Shown: positions 52,778-61,709 of the stretch, piece after piece
Layout of the letters: each line of letters opens with the position of its first letter
Numbering within the stretch: the first letter of the stretch is position 1
From: Curtobacterium sp. MCBD17_013
GTDB taxonomy: Bacteria; Actinomycetota; Actinomycetes; Actinomycetales; Microbacteriaceae
DNA length: 64,000 nucleotides
Direction of reading: 5' to 3'
Assembly: GCF_003234565.1 (NCBI RefSeq)
Contig: NZ_QKTU01000003.1
Coordinates: forward strand, 124,001-188,000
Position numbers and translations under genes: made by a program
The notes under the pieces: model-generated
Databases searched by the model: none
Told to the model about the DNA's origin: nothing
What the model saw: the letters and a program-made list of their open reading frames with translations, nothing else

Positions 52778-53838
52778 GGGCCTCCCTCCCCGCCGGCGTC
52801 GCCACCGCGCTCGCCGCGATCTTCTCGCTGTACCACCTGGTGCTCGCCGTGACGTCCTTGTCCGAGGTCCGGGACGTCCAGCCGGTCATCGCGTGCATGG
52901 TCCTCTACGTCGCCGCCACCGCTGCCGCCCTCGTCACGACGGACGGCACGCTCCCGGTGTGGTCGGCCTGCTTCGCGCTCGCCACGTCGGTCGTGATGCC
53001 GCTCGTCATCGCGCCGGAGGTCCCCCCGGCCTCGGTCGGCACCGGGTACGCGACCTGGTACGTCGCGGCCGTCGGGACGCTCATGGTCATCCTCGTCGTC
53101 CGCCAGCGCACGGCGTTCGCGTGGATCGGCGTCGGGTTCCTCGCGCTCCACTCGGTGCTGTGGGCGGGACCCGGCGGGCTGGCGTCGCTCGGGGTGATCG
53201 GGAGCCTGTCGTGGGTGGCCATCGCGTCGGCGTTCGTCGCCGCGATGAACGGTGCGACCCGCGTGCTCCGCGACTTCGTCCGGGCCGAGCAGGAGACCGT
53301 CGACTGGCAGGCGGCACAGGACGCCCACGTGCACGAGCGGCAGTTCCGGCTCGAGCAGACGACCCGCATGGCGCTGCCGATGCTCCAGCGGATCATCGCC
53401 ACCTGCGGGGACCTGTCCGCCGAGGAGCGACTCGAGTCCATCAACCTCGAGGGTGCCATCCGCGACGAGATCCGGGGGCGGAGCCTGCTCTCGGACGAGG
53501 TCCGGCACGAGGTCATGGCGCTGCGGCGCGCCGGTGCCACCGTCCAGCTCCTCGACGAGGGTGGTCTCGACGAACTCGAGGACGAGGACCGCGCGCGCGT
53601 CCACGCGGAGCTGGCGCGGGGCCTCCGGGCTGCCGCGGGTGCCGACACCGTGGTGATCCGCACCGTTCCCGGGGGATCGGACACCGCCGTCACGGTCGTC
53701 GGACTCCGCCTGGACGGCGACGCGAGCGAGTCCGCGGCGCTCGGAGCCGGTCTCGACGACGAGGACGGCGACGAGGACGACTCCGTCGTGCTGTGGCTCG
53801 AGATCCCACGGCACCTCGACCCGCGCCCGGCCGGCTGA
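52774..53838 (+). CDS. Membrane protein resembling a degenerate histidine kinase
   Basis: The product has 354 residues. Five or six membrane helices (to about residue 155) are followed by a helical cytosolic segment (VRAEQETVDWQAAQDAHVHE) and an alpha/beta region. The order mirrors the kinase upstream: helices, RMALPMLQRIIATCGDLS where the His-bearing helix should be, then a C-terminal domain that ends in VVLWLEIPRH. The phospho-acceptor His-Asp and the N and G boxes are missing. It is ATGA-coupled to the kinase and may act as a sensor or dimer partner. Function unknown. Confidence 0.65.
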   Translation: MRASLPAGVATALAAIFSLYHLVLAVTSLSEVRDVQPVIACMVLYVAATAAALVTTDGTLPVWSACFALATSVVMPLVIAPEVPPASVGTGYATWYVAAVGTLMVILVVRQRTAFAWIGVGFLALHSVLWAGPGGLASLGVIGSLSWVAIASAFVAAMNGATRVLRDFVRAEQETVDWQAAQDAHVHERQFRLEQTTRMALPMLQRIIATCGDLSAEERLESINLEGAIRDEIRGRSLLSDEVRHEVMALRRAGATVQLLDEGGLDELEDEDRARVHAELARGLRAAAGADTVVIRTVPGGSDTAVTVVGLRLDGDASESAALGAGLDDEDGDEDDSVVLWLEIPRHLDPRPAG

Positions 53839-53881
53839 GGGACGGCGTCCCGCGACGCTCACGCGCCTCGTGGAACGACGA

Positions 53882-53908
53882 AGCGGGCCGGTGGTCCACC
53901 AGCCCGCT
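53882..53908 (+). terminator. First hairpin after the two-component operon
   Basis: A 27-nt near-perfect palindrome (AGCGGGCcGGTGG / CCACCaGCCCGCT) with one mismatch pair. Confidence 0.75.
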
Positions 53909-53920
53909 CGTCGAAGGGAA

Positions 53921-53957
53921 CGAGTCAGAGCGACAACCCGAATGTCGCTCTGACTCG
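53921..53957 (+). terminator. Second hairpin, 15-bp perfect stem
   Basis: CGAGTCAGAGCGACA (53921-53935) pairs fully with 53943-53957 around a 7-nt loop. It lies between the kinase operon and the accE end, so it can stop transcripts from both sides. The rest of the 53839-54130 gap shows no gene. Confidence 0.85.
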
Positions 53958-54130
53958 ACGGGAGCGACGCCGAACCCGAATCGGTCGTCACTCGGCGATG
54001 TTCCTCGAAGAGGCACATCGAACACTTCGATGATGACACGGCCGCGGTCCCGCGACAGTCGTCATTTCGGGGGACATTCCTGGATGTCGTACCCCGGAAT
54101 GTCGCGGCGTGGCCGCGGCGGTGCCCGGGA

Positions 54131-54394
54131 TCAGCGGAGCGAGCGGGACCAGGTGCTGGCGGCACCCGACGGCATCGTCCGCGGAGAGCGGCTGGCGGCC
54201 TCCCACCCGGCGCGGGGGTCGACCGACACCACGGTGCGGCCGCGCGCCGCTGCGGCGTCGGCGGCAGCGCGGAGCACGGCCGTGACGGCCGCGATGTCCT
54301 CGGGTGTCGGCGACCCCGCGACCACCGAGAGGTCGATCCCGTCGGCGCTCCCCGGGCCTCCCGGCCGGTCCGACGCGCTCGCGTCGGCGCTCAC
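54131..54394 (-). CDS. accE: Acyl-CoA carboxylase epsilon subunit
   Basis: The product has 87 residues from GTG 54394, which overlaps the accD stop. Epsilon subunits are small actinobacterial proteins that hold the alpha and beta subunits together. An Asp/Ala/Gly-rich N-terminus leads into [19 protein letters not shown], the family helix, and a Trp-containing basic C-terminus ([10 protein letters not shown]). The N-terminal RPGGPGS segment is encoded by a CCTCCCGGCCGG repeat copy (54357-54368). Confidence 0.82.
   Translation of the reverse strand: MSADASASDRPGGPGSADGIDLSVVAGSPTPEDIAAVTAVLRAAADAAAARGRTVVSVDPRAGWEAASRSPRTMPSGAASTWSRSLR
54357..54368 (+). repeat. Dispersed 12-mer CCTCCCGGCCGG inside accE
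   Basis: Exact copy, read on the minus strand in the disordered N-terminus of AccE. Confidence 0.6.
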
Positions 54395-56004
54395 AGCGGG
54401 ATGTTCCCGTGCTTCTTGGGCGGGAGGGCCGCACGCTTGCCGCGGAGGGCGCGCAGGGCCTTGACCACGGCGACCCGCGTCGCGTGCGGCTGGATGATCC
54501 CGTCGAGCTCGCCGCGCTCGGCGGCCAGGTAGGGGCTCGCCACGTTGTACGTGTACTCGTTGGCGAGCTGCGCCCGGACCGCGGCGACGTCCTCGCCGGC
54601 CTCCTCGGCGCGCTTGATGTCGCTCCGGTAGAGGATGTTGACGGCGCCCTGGCCGCCCATCACGGCGATCTCGGCCGTCGGCCATGCCAGGTTGATGTCG
54701 GCGCCGAGCTGCTTGGAGCCCATGACGATGTAGGCCCCGCCGTACGCCTTGCGCGTGATGACCGTGACGAGCGGCACCGTGGCCTCGGCGTAGGCGTACA
54801 GGAGCTTCGCGCCGCGCCGGATCACGCCCGTCCACTCCTGGTCGGTGCCCGGCAGGTACCCCGGGACGTCCACGAGCGTGAGGATCGGGATGGAGAACGC
54901 GTCGCAGAACCGGACGAAGCGGGCCGCCTTCTCGCCGGCGTCGATGTTCAGGGTCCCCGCCATCGCCTGCGGCTGGTTCGCGATCACGCCGACCGTGCGT
55001 CCCTCGACGCGACCGAACCCGATGACGATGTTCGGTGCGAAGAGCGGCTGGACCTCGAGGAAGTCGCCGTCGTCGACGACGTGGTCGATGACCGTCATGA
55101 CGTCGTACGGCTGGTTCGTCGAGTCCGGGATGACGACGTCGAGCTCCCGGTCCGCGTCGGTGGTCTCGAGCTCGACCGCGGTGTCGTAGGCCGGGGCGTC
55201 GGACAGGTTGTTGTCCGGCAGGAACCCGACCAGCGAGCGGGCGTAGTCGAGTGCGTCCTGTTCGTCCTCGGCGAGGTAGTGCGACACCCCGGACACCGCG
55301 TTGTGGGTCTGCGCGCCGCCGAGTTCCTCGAACCCGACGTCCTCGCCGGTGACGGTCTTGATGACGTCCGGTCCCGTGACGAACATGTGGCTCGTCTTGT
55401 CGACCATGATCACGAAGTCCGTGAGGGCGGGGGAGTACACCGCGCCCCCCGCGGCCGGACCCATGACGATGGAGATCTGGGGGATGACGCCGGACGCGGC
55501 GGTGTTCCGGCGGAAGATCTCGCCGTACTTGCCGAGTGCGACGACGCCCTCTTGGATGCGCGCGCCACCGGAGTCGAGGATCCCGATGATCGGGACACCC
55601 GTCTTGAGCGCCAGGTCCATGACCTTGACGATCTTCTCGCCCGCGACCTCGCCGAGTGATCCGCCGAAGACCGTGAAGTCCTGCGCGTACACGGCGACCT
55701 GCCGGCCGTGGATCGTGCCCGTACCCGTGACGACCGCGTCGCCGTAGGGGCGCTTGGCATCCATGCCGAAGGCGGAGGTGCGGTGCCGCACGAACTCGTC
55801 GAGCTCGACGAACGAGCCCTCGTCGAGGAGCGCCGCGATGCGCTCGCGGGCGGTCATCTTGCCCTTGGCGTGCTGCTTCGCGATCGCGGCCTCGCCTGCG
55901 GCGGTCACGGCCTCGTGGTACCGCACCCGGAGGTCGGCGAGGCGCCCGGCGGTGGTCGACAGGTCCGGCGCGTCCACGCCGTTGGGGGACTCGGGGGTGC
56001 TCAC
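54391..56004 (-). CDS. accD: Acyl-CoA carboxylase beta subunit (carboxyltransferase)
   Basis: This 537-residue carboxyltransferase moves CO2 from biotin to acetyl- or propionyl-Co[32 protein letters not shown] and [11 protein letters not shown] belong to the N-terminal crotonase-like half, and [16 protein letters not shown] holds an oxyanion hole. The C-terminal half has [12 protein letters not shown] and [11 protein letters not shown]. The GTG start lies 6 nt after TAGGGT (minus strand) with no ribosome site. It faces birA, with 131 bp between. Confidence 0.95.
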   Translation of the reverse strand: MSTPESPNGVDAPDLSTTAGRLADLRVRYHEAVTAAGEAAIAKQHAKGKMTARERIAALLDEGSFVELDEFVRHRTSAFGMDAKRPYGDAVVTGTGTIHGRQVAVYAQDFTVFGGSLGEVAGEKIVKVMDLALKTGVPIIGILDSGGARIQEGVVALGKYGEIFRRNTAASGVIPQISIVMGPAAGGAVYSPALTDFVIMVDKTSHMFVTGPDVIKTVTGEDVGFEELGGAQTHNAVSGVSHYLAEDEQDALDYARSLVGFLPDNNLSDAPAYDTAVELETTDADRELDVVIPDSTNQPYDVMTVIDHVVDDGDFLEVQPLFAPNIVIGFGRVEGRTVGVIANQPQAMAGTLNIDAGEKAARFVRFCDAFSIPILTLVDVPGYLPGTDQEWTGVIRRGAKLLYAYAEATVPLVTVITRKAYGGAYIVMGSKQLGADINLAWPTAEIAVMGGQGAVNILYRSDIKRAEEAGEDVAAVRAQLANEYTYNVASPYLAAERGELDGIIQPHATRVAVVKALRALRGKRAALPPKKHGNIPL

Positions 56005-56010
56005 CCGATC

Positions 56011-56016
56011 ACCCTA
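56011..56016 (-). promoter_or_regulatory. -10 box TAGGGT for accD, leaderless type
   Basis: On the minus strand TAGGGT ends 6 nt before the GTG start of accD. Confidence 0.5.
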
Positions 56017-56122
56017 CCGGCCGGTCGAGCGCCGTCCGTTGGAGGGTCCCCACGGTTCCTGGGGGTCGGAGTGCACGGTGTCATGCAACCGGTGGACGTG
56101 CTCCCGGCGGGCGCGCGACCCG

Positions 56123-56128
56123 TACATT
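56123..56128 (+). promoter_or_regulatory. -10 box TACATT for birA, leaderless type
   Basis: TACATT ends 7 nt before the ATG at 56136. It argues for that start over the TTG at 56127. Confidence 0.5.
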
Positions 56129-56135
56129 GGCTCGC

Positions 56136-56927
56136 ATGTCGTTCGAACGATCCCGTGCCGCCGGGGTGCCGCTCACGATCGTCGCGTCGACGGGGTCGAC
56201 GAACGCGGATCTCCTCGCCACCGCCCCGGCGACCGATCACCTCGCCGCGCTGGCCACACTCGACCAGACGGCCGGGCGCGGGCGGCTCGACCGCGTGTGG
56301 ACGGCGCCGCCCGGTCGCACGCTCGCGGTCAGCGTGCTCGTCCGCGCGGACCTCGACCCGGTGGCGCGGGGCTGGCTGCCGCTCGTGGCCGGCGTGGCGA
56401 TGCGGGACGCGGTCGCGCCGCTCGTCACGGCGACCGCGGTCGCCGTGAAGTGGCCGAACGACGTGCTCGTCGACGACCGGAAGCTGTGCGGGATCCTCGC
56501 CCAGGTCGCCGCGGACGGGTCCGTCGTCGTGGGCGCGGGCGTGAACCTCACCCTGACCGAGGACGACCTGCCCACACCCGTCGCGACGTCGCTCGCGCTC
56601 GCCGGTGCGCGTGGGGGCGCCGACGACCTCGCCGACGTCGTGCTGGCCGGCTTCTGGACGCGGTTCCGGGAGGCCGTGTCCGGTCTGTCCGCGGACCTGC
56701 CCGCCGTGCGCGCCCGGGTCCGTGCGGCGTGCGGAACCATCGGACGCGAGGTGCGCGTCGAGCTCCCGGACGGGTCCGTGCTCGAGGGGACCGCGAGGGA
56801 CCTCGACGACGAGGGGCGTCTGGTCGTCGAGGGGCCCGGCACTGCGTCCACGCCGGGAGCAGGCCGTGCATCCGGTGCCGTCACGGCGATCGCCGTGGGC
56901 GATGTGACGCACCTGCGGTATGCATGA
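56136..56927 (+). CDS. birA: Biotin-[acetyl-CoA-carboxylase] ligase
   Basis: BirA attaches biotin to the carrier domain of AccA. The product has 263 residues from ATG 56136. There is no N-terminal DNA-binding domain, so it is the non-regulatory class. STGSTNADLL starts the catalytic domain, TAGRGRLDRVW is the biotin/ATP loop, and VKWPNDVLVDDRKLCGIL holds the catalytic Lys. The SH3-like C-terminal domain follows. It is divergent from accD, its pathway partner. The PH-domain gene overlaps its 3' end. Confidence 0.94.
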   Translation: MSFERSRAAGVPLTIVASTGSTNADLLATAPATDHLAALATLDQTAGRGRLDRVWTAPPGRTLAVSVLVRADLDPVARGWLPLVAGVAMRDAVAPLVTATAVAVKWPNDVLVDDRKLCGILAQVAADGSVVVGAGVNLTLTEDDLPTPVATSLALAGARGGADDLADVVLAGFWTRFREAVSGLSADLPAVRARVRAACGTIGREVRVELPDGSVLEGTARDLDDEGRLVVEGPGTASTPGAGRASGAVTAIAVGDVTHLRYA

Positions 56928-57495
56928 CGCCATGCCCGACGAGGACGGACCCAGCGAGCGCGTCGTCGCCCGGATCCGGCCCTCCGGGCGCCAGTTGGTC
57001 CGGCCCGTCGTCGCGCTCCTCGTCGCGGCCGCGGGCTACGGCTACGGTCACGGCGTGTTCCACGCGCAGTGGGCGTGGGTCGACCTCGTCGTGTCGGTGG
57101 CGGCGCTCGTGGTGCTCGTGCTCGGGGCGCTCGTGCCGTTCCTCCGCTGGTTGTCGACGCGGTTCGTCGTCACCACGCACCGACTCGTCGCGCACGAGGG
57201 GGTCCTCATGCGGCACCGCACCGAGGTGGTGCTGACGCCAGCGCTCGTCGTGTCCGTGCACCGCTCGATCGGGCAGCGGCTCTGCGGATCCGGGGACGTG
57301 GTCGTGCAGGGGGCGTCGGACCGTCCGGTGCTGTTCTGGGACGTGCCGGGCGTCGCGCTCGTGGCGGCCGCCGTGCAGGAGCTCGCCGGCCGTGCCGCAC
57401 CGCCGCCCGCCGCGCACGGCACCGGTCCGACGTGGGAGGAGATCCTCCGCGGCCCCGGGCCCGACGACGTCGGACCGGGAGGCGTTCGGTCATGA
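56920..57495 (+). CDS. PH-domain (bPH2/DUF304) membrane protein
   Basis: The product has 191 residues from ATG 56920; an in-frame ATG at 56932 is equally possible. After a short charged N-terminus come two membrane helices (about residues 28-45 and 53-78), then a bacterial PH-like beta domain: RWLSTRFVVTTHRLVAHEGVLMRH and GSGDVVVQGASDRPVLFWDVP (parts shown). The start overlaps birA by 8 bp. Homologues lie next to birA or accD in many actinobacteria, but their role is not known. Confidence 0.85.
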   Translation: MHDAMPDEDGPSERVVARIRPSGRQLVRPVVALLVAAAGYGYGHGVFHAQWAWVDLVVSVAALVVLVLGALVPFLRWLSTRFVVTTHRLVAHEGVLMRHRTEVVLTPALVVSVHRSIGQRLCGSGDVVVQGASDRPVLFWDVPGVALVAAAVQELAGRAAPPPAAHGTGPTWEEILRGPGPDDVGPGGVRS

Positions 57496-57594
57496 CGCGC
57501 CGGTGATCCGGGGTCCGGGCCCACGGGGAGACCGGGGGTGGGGCGCCGGGTGAGGCCCCGGTGCGTCCGGCCGCTCGGCGTCGGCACGCTCCGG

Positions 57595-57600
57595 TAAGTT
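57595..57600 (+). promoter_or_regulatory. -10 box TAAGTT for ugd, leaderless type
   Basis: TAAGTT ends 6 nt before the GTG at 57607. No ribosome site is seen. Confidence 0.45.
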
Positions 57601-57606
57601 CGTCGG

Positions 57607-58914
57607 GTGCGCATCTCAGTGATCGGCTGTGGGTACCTCGGTGCCGTCCACGCCGTCTCCATGGCCAAGCTCGGACACGAGGTCGTCGGCGTCGACGTCG
57701 ATCCCGTCAAGATCGCGGCGCTGTCCCGCGGTGAGGCACCGTTCTTCGAGCCGGGACTCCCCGAGATCCTCAGCGAGGCCCTCGCGACCGGCCGCATCCG
57801 GTTCACGACGGAGATCGCGGACGTCGCGGGGTCCGAGGTGCACTTCCTCGCCGTGGGGACCCCGCAGGGTGCCGACGGCGCGGCCGACCTCCGGTACGTC
57901 GACGCGGCGGTGGCCGCACTGCTGCCGCACGTCGGTGCCGGACAGCTCGTCGTCGGCAAGTCGACCGTGCCCGTCGGCACGGCGGCGCGCCTGGCGGACG
58001 ACCTCGCCGCGGCCGAACCCGACGCGACGCTCGTCTGGAACCCCGAGTTCCTGCGCGAGGGCTTCGCCGTGCAGGACACCATCAGCCCGGACCGGATCGT
58101 GTACGGCGTGCCGGACGGGGTCGAGGGTGAGCGCGCGGTCGAGGTGCTCGACGACGTCTACGCCGCGGCCCTCGCCGCGGGGACGCCCCGACTCGTGGTC
58201 GACCGCGCGACGGCCGAACTCGTGAAGGTGAGCGCGAACGCGTTCCTCGCGACGAAGATCTCGTTCATCAACGCGATGGCCGAGATCGCCGAGGTCACCG
58301 GCGCCGACGTCACCGCCCTCGCCGACGCCATCGGGCTCGACGCCCGCATCGGCCGGCGGTTCCTCAACGCGGGCCTCGGGTTCGGGGGCGGGTGCCTGCC
58401 GAAGGACATCCGTGCCTTCCGTGCCCGGTCGATCGAACTCGGCCTGCCGCACACGCTCGACTTCCTCGAGGACGTCGACGCCGTGAACCTGCGGCGTCGC
58501 GACCGCCTCGTGGACGTCGCGACGGAGCTCCTCGGCGGTGACGTCCAGGGCCGCCGCGTCGCGGTGCTCGGTCTGGCGTTCAAGCCCGACTCGGACGACG
58601 TGCGCGACTCCCCGGCGCTCGACATCGCGGCACGGCTGCGGACGGCGGGGGCCGTGGTCGTGGCCTACGACCCCGAGGCCGTCCACACCTCGCAGCGCGT
58701 CCATCCCGAACTCACCTACGCCGAGAGCGCCGCGGAGGCCCTCGGCGGTGCCGACGTCGTCCTCGTGCTGACCGAGTGGCAGGAGTTCCGGGACCTCGAG
58801 CCGGCCGCGGTCGGTGCCCTCGTGGCGGCCAAGGCGATCGTCGACGGCCGCAACTGCCTCGATCCGCAGGCCTGGCGGCAGGCGGGGTTCACGTACCGCG
58901 GCATGGGGCGCTGA
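57607..58914 (+). CDS. UDP-glucose/GDP-mannose dehydrogenase family protein
   Basis: This 435-residue NAD-dependent enzyme oxidises a nucleotide sugar to its uronic acid, probably UDP-glucose to UDP-glucuronate. The Rossmann motif is VIGCGYLGAVHAV. VGTPQGADG and NPEFLREGFAVQD are conserved, and the catalytic Cys263 is in GFGGGCLPKDIRAF. The C-terminal substrate domain contains GLAFKPDSDDVRDSPAL. It supplies surface glycan synthesis together with ManC and GtrA in the same window. It converges on the lipoprotein gene. Confidence 0.93.
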   Translation: MRISVIGCGYLGAVHAVSMAKLGHEVVGVDVDPVKIAALSRGEAPFFEPGLPEILSEALATGRIRFTTEIADVAGSEVHFLAVGTPQGADGAADLRYVDAAVAALLPHVGAGQLVVGKSTVPVGTAARLADDLAAAEPDATLVWNPEFLREGFAVQDTISPDRIVYGVPDGVEGERAVEVLDDVYAAALAAGTPRLVVDRATAELVKVSANAFLATKISFINAMAEIAEVTGADVTALADAIGLDARIGRRFLNAGLGFGGGCLPKDIRAFRARSIELGLPHTLDFLEDVDAVNLRRRDRLVDVATELLGGDVQGRRVAVLGLAFKPDSDDVRDSPALDIAARLRTAGAVVVAYDPEAVHTSQRVHPELTYAESAAEALGGADVVLVLTEWQEFRDLEPAAVGALVAAKAIVDGRNCLDPQAWRQAGFTYRGMGR

Positions 58915-58962
58915 CGGGAGTCCGACGCTCCACCGGCCGCCCGGTCCGCGCCCGCCCGTCCG

Positions 58963-59700
58963 TCAGGCCGTCGAGACGACGCTGCCGGTCGTCGCGTCGA
59001 CGACGACCGTGTGGGTGGTGCCGCCGGCACTGACGAGCACGGTCCACCGGTGCGACGATCCGGCGGCGCCGAGGCGGAGGGACGTCACCCTGCCGCCGTC
59101 GACCGCGGCGGTCGCCGTCGTGGCGGCGTGGGCGACGTCGACGTGTGCCGCCGTCGCCGCGGCGGCGTCCGCGGCCTGCGTCGCGGCGTCCACCTGCTTC
59201 GGGAAGGGGCCGCTGATCACCCGTTCCGTCGTCCCCGAGACGACCGACTGCGTCTCGGCCCCGCCGGTCCCCACGACGAGCACGGTCCACCCGTCGGCAC
59301 CGGACTTCGAGAACGCGATGACGGTGCCACCACCGGCGGCCGTGACGCCCTGCGCGGCGATCCCGGCGACGTCGACCGGCGCTGTCGTCCCGGTGTCGGC
59401 CCCGCCCGAGGACGACGACCCGCCGGAGCCGGACCCGCCGGCACCCGCGGTCGCTCCCGGGTCGGCTGACGCCGGTCCCGATGGCACGCCGCTGCTGATC
59501 GGGGCAGCACCCGCCGTCGCACCCGTCGCGGTGGTGGCGTCGCCGGTCGGGTGGGGCGTCGCGCTCGCGCCGTGCGCGGTCCGTGTCGGTGTCGGGTCGC
59601 CGCCGCCGCTGCACCCCGTGAGGGCGAGGGCCACGCCGACCCCGAGTGACACGACGACGGGCAGCGGGACGAGACCGCCCCGACGGCGAGAACCTGGCAT
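58963..59700 (-). CDS. Putative lipoprotein with two PepSY-like repeats
   Basis: The product has 245 residues. The signal peptide ends in the lipobox LALTGC (Cys30). A low-complexity Thr/Pro/Gly/Ser region spans about residues 33-105. Two similar segments follow: one around GADGWTVLVVGTGGAETQSVV and one around SSHRWTVLVSAGGTTHTVVVD (parts of each), both with the alternating strands of PepSY domains. PepSY proteins are often peptidase inhibitors, but no function can be assigned here. There is a 48-bp convergent gap to ugd. Confidence 0.7.
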   Translation of the reverse strand: MPGSRRRGGLVPLPVVVSLGVGVALALTGCSGGGDPTPTRTAHGASATPHPTGDATTATGATAGAAPISSGVPSGPASADPGATAGAGGSGSGGSSSSGGADTGTTAPVDVAGIAAQGVTAAGGGTVIAFSKSGADGWTVLVVGTGGAETQSVVSGTTERVISGPFPKQVDAATQAADAAAATAAHVDVAHAATTATAAVDGGRVTSLRLGAAGSSHRWTVLVSAGGTTHTVVVDATTGSVVSTA

Positions 59701-59782
59701 GGACCCGATCCTGGCAGGTGGGCCCCCGCCCCACCCCGCAACGGCCGGGAGGGTCGTGGAACGCGCCGACGACGGCTCGCGG

Positions 59783-60262
59783 TCAGGGCGTTGTGTCGGC
59801 TGCGACCGCGGGGACGCTGCGGTCCTGCGTGTCCAGGGTGCGGTCCGGGTGGTACACCCACACCTTGTACAGCCAGAACCGGAAGGCAGTACCGAGCACG
59901 AGGCCGATCACGTTCGACGAGATGTTGTCCGCGAGCGCGGAGTGGTAGCCGAGGACGTAGTGCGAGATCCAGAGGCACCCGAGGGAGATGAGCATGCCGC
60001 CGAGTGACACGACGACGAACTCGATGCCCTCACGCACGGCCACGGAACGGCGCTGGTGTCGGAACGTCCAGTAGCGGTTCCCGACCCAGTTCACGAGGAT
60101 CGCCACCGTGGTCGAGATGAGCTTGGCGAAGAAGGGACCGGCGTGCACGTGCTCGGGGGCGAGGACGGTGAGGCGGAGGAGGTTGAACAGGCCGGTGTCG
60201 ACCACGAACCCGACTGCTCCGACGATGCCGAAGCGCGCGAGCTGTGCGAAGAGACGCCGCAC
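59783..60262 (-). CDS. GtrA family membrane protein
   Basis: The product has 159 residues with four membrane helices (about residues 8-28, 45-65, 80-105 and 112-132). ARFGIVGAVGFVVDTGLFNLL and VNWVGNRYWTFRH (parts) are typical GtrA motifs. GtrA proteins are thought to move polyprenyl-linked sugars across the membrane for O-antigen, teichoic acid or arabinogalactan modification. The GTG start is preceded by GGGAGGG. It is divergent from purK. Confidence 0.88.
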   Translation of the reverse strand: MRRLFAQLARFGIVGAVGFVVDTGLFNLLRLTVLAPEHVHAGPFFAKLISTTVAILVNWVGNRYWTFRHQRRSVAVREGIEFVVVSLGGMLISLGCLWISHYVLGYHSALADNISSNVIGLVLGTAFRFWLYKVWVYHPDRTLDTQDRSVPAVAADTTP

Positions 60263-60319
60263 GGGCCCTCCCGGTTCCGTAGAGTTGTGGCCGGCGGATG
60301 CGAGAACGGCCGCCGCGAG

Positions 60320-60325
60320 TATAGA
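60320..60325 (+). promoter_or_regulatory. -10 candidate TATAGA upstream of purK
   Basis: TATAGAT begins at 60320, about 47 nt before the purK ATG, in the divergent GtrA/purK gap. No clear -35 is seen. Confidence 0.45.
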
Positions 60326-60372
60326 TGACGGGCTGGGATCGGTCCCGGTCGTCGTGGAGGGAACACACGGAC

Positions 60373-61509
60373 ATGGCGTTGCGCGTCGGCGTGATCGGTG
60401 GCGGACAGCTGGCCCGGATGATGGTGCCGCCGGCCGTGGAACTCGGCCTCGACATCCGGGTGCTCGCGGAGCAGCTGGGCATGGCGGCCTCGATCGCCGC
60501 GACGGCCACGGGTGACTACCACGACGCCGCGACCGTGCTCGCCTTCGCGCGCGAGGTCGACGTCGTGACGTTCGACCACGAGCACGTGCCCCAGGACGTG
60601 CTGGCCGCCCTCGTCGACGCCGGCGTGGCCGTGCGTCCCGGCCCCGCCGCCCTCGCCGTGGCGCAGGACAAGATCGTCATGCGCACGCGGCTGTCGTCGC
60701 TCGGGTTGCCCGTGCCGGACTGGGCCGCCGTGCACGACGCGGCCGAACTCGGCGCCTTCCTCGACGCCCACGGCGGCCGCGCGGTCGTCAAGACCGCCCG
60801 TGGCGGGTACGACGGCAAGGGCGTCCGCGTCGTGACGGCGTCCGACCAGGCCGACGACTGGTTCACCGCCCTGGCCGAGACCGCCTCGGGTGACGCGTTG
60901 CTCGTCGAGGAGCTCGTCGCCTTCACGCGGGAGTTGGCGCAGTCCGTGGCGCGGCGTCCCTCGGGCGAGGTCGTCCCGTGGCCCCTCGTCGAGACCGTCC
61001 AGCGCAACGGCGTGTGCGCCGAGGTCATCGCGCCGGCGCCGGGCAGCGCGGGGCGGATCGCGGACACGACCGAGGACATCGCCGTCCGCATCGCCGAGGA
61101 GCTCGACGTCACGGGCGTGCTCGCGGTCGAGCTGTTCGAGACCGACGATGAGCGGATCCTCATCAACGAACTCGCGATGCGGCCGCACAACACCGGGCAC
61201 TGGTCCATCGACGGCGCCACGACGAGCCAGTTCGAGCAGCACCTTCGCGCGGTCCTCGACCTGCCGCTCGGAGCGCCGGGCATGCACGCGCCCACCGCGG
61301 CCATGGTGAACGTGCTCGGCGGCCCGGCCGACGGCGACCTCGCGTCGCGCTACCCCGCCGCACTCGCCGAGTTCCCCGAGGCGAAGTACCACTTCTACGG
61401 CAAGGCGCCGCGCCCCGGGCGGAAGATCGGCCACGTCACGGTCACGGGCGACGACGTCGACGACGTCGTGTTCCGTGCCCGGGCGGCCGCAGCGCACTTC
61501 GACGACTGA
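60373..61509 (+). CDS. purK: 5-(carboxyamino)imidazole ribonucleotide synthase
   Basis: PurK makes N5-CAIR from AIR, ATP and bicarbonate in purine synthesis. The product has 378 residues from ATG 60373, with GGAGGGAAC about 10 nt upstream; an earlier in-frame ATG at 60325 is less likely. GVIGGGQLARMM starts the first domain. The ATP-grasp part has VVKTARGGYDGKGV, LLVEELVAFTRELAQ, INELAMRPHNTGHWSIDG and GKAPRPGRKIGHVTV. Its partner purE lies 2 kb downstream, with a GH6 gene between. Confidence 0.95.
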   Translation: MALRVGVIGGGQLARMMVPPAVELGLDIRVLAEQLGMAASIAATATGDYHDAATVLAFAREVDVVTFDHEHVPQDVLAALVDAGVAVRPGPAALAVAQDKIVMRTRLSSLGLPVPDWAAVHDAAELGAFLDAHGGRAVVKTARGGYDGKGVRVVTASDQADDWFTALAETASGDALLVEELVAFTRELAQSVARRPSGEVVPWPLVETVQRNGVCAEVIAPAPGSAGRIADTTEDIAVRIAEELDVTGVLAVELFETDDERILINELAMRPHNTGHWSIDGATTSQFEQHLRAVLDLPLGAPGMHAPTAAMVNVLGGPADGDLASRYPAALAEFPEAKYHFYGKAPRPGRKIGHVTVTGDDVDDVVFRARAAAAHFDD

Positions 61510-61529
61510 CGGGCGGCCGCGCGACGGCC

Positions 61530-61556
61530 CGGCGCCGTCCCTCCCGACCGGCGCCG
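61530..61556 (+). terminator. Hairpin after purK with CCTCCCG repeat loop
   Basis: CGGCGCC (61530-61536) pairs with 61550-61556; the 13-nt loop reads GTCCCTCCCGACC. Confidence 0.55.
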
Positions 61557-61607
61557 TCCCCCGATGGGGGATCCCCCGGACTGGGCGGTGCACAGGGGTG
61601 ACCACTG

Positions 61608-61626
61608 CTGTTGTCATGGACAACAG
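61608..61626 (+). promoter_or_regulatory. 19-bp palindrome upstream of the GH6 gene
   Basis: CTGTTGTC-ATG-GACAACAG is an 8-bp perfect inverted repeat around 3 nt, 83 nt before the GH6 start. It looks like an operator for a dimeric regulator. Confidence 0.5.
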
Positions 61627-61709
61627 CCAGTCACGTGTGCTCCCGACGCACGTTCCACCCCGTGCGTCCCCGACGCACGACCGCGCCCACCACGCCGTCA
61701 GGAACGTCC

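Noticed and set aside
53958-54130. Possible small gene between the kinase operon and accE
   Set aside because: Frames here have no good start context or motif; the region reads as terminators plus spacer.
61611-61709. Longer start for the GH6 protein, 33 codons upstream
   Set aside because: The extra residues would precede the signal peptide, and the 19-bp palindrome lies in this stretch; ATG 61710 has a ribosome site.
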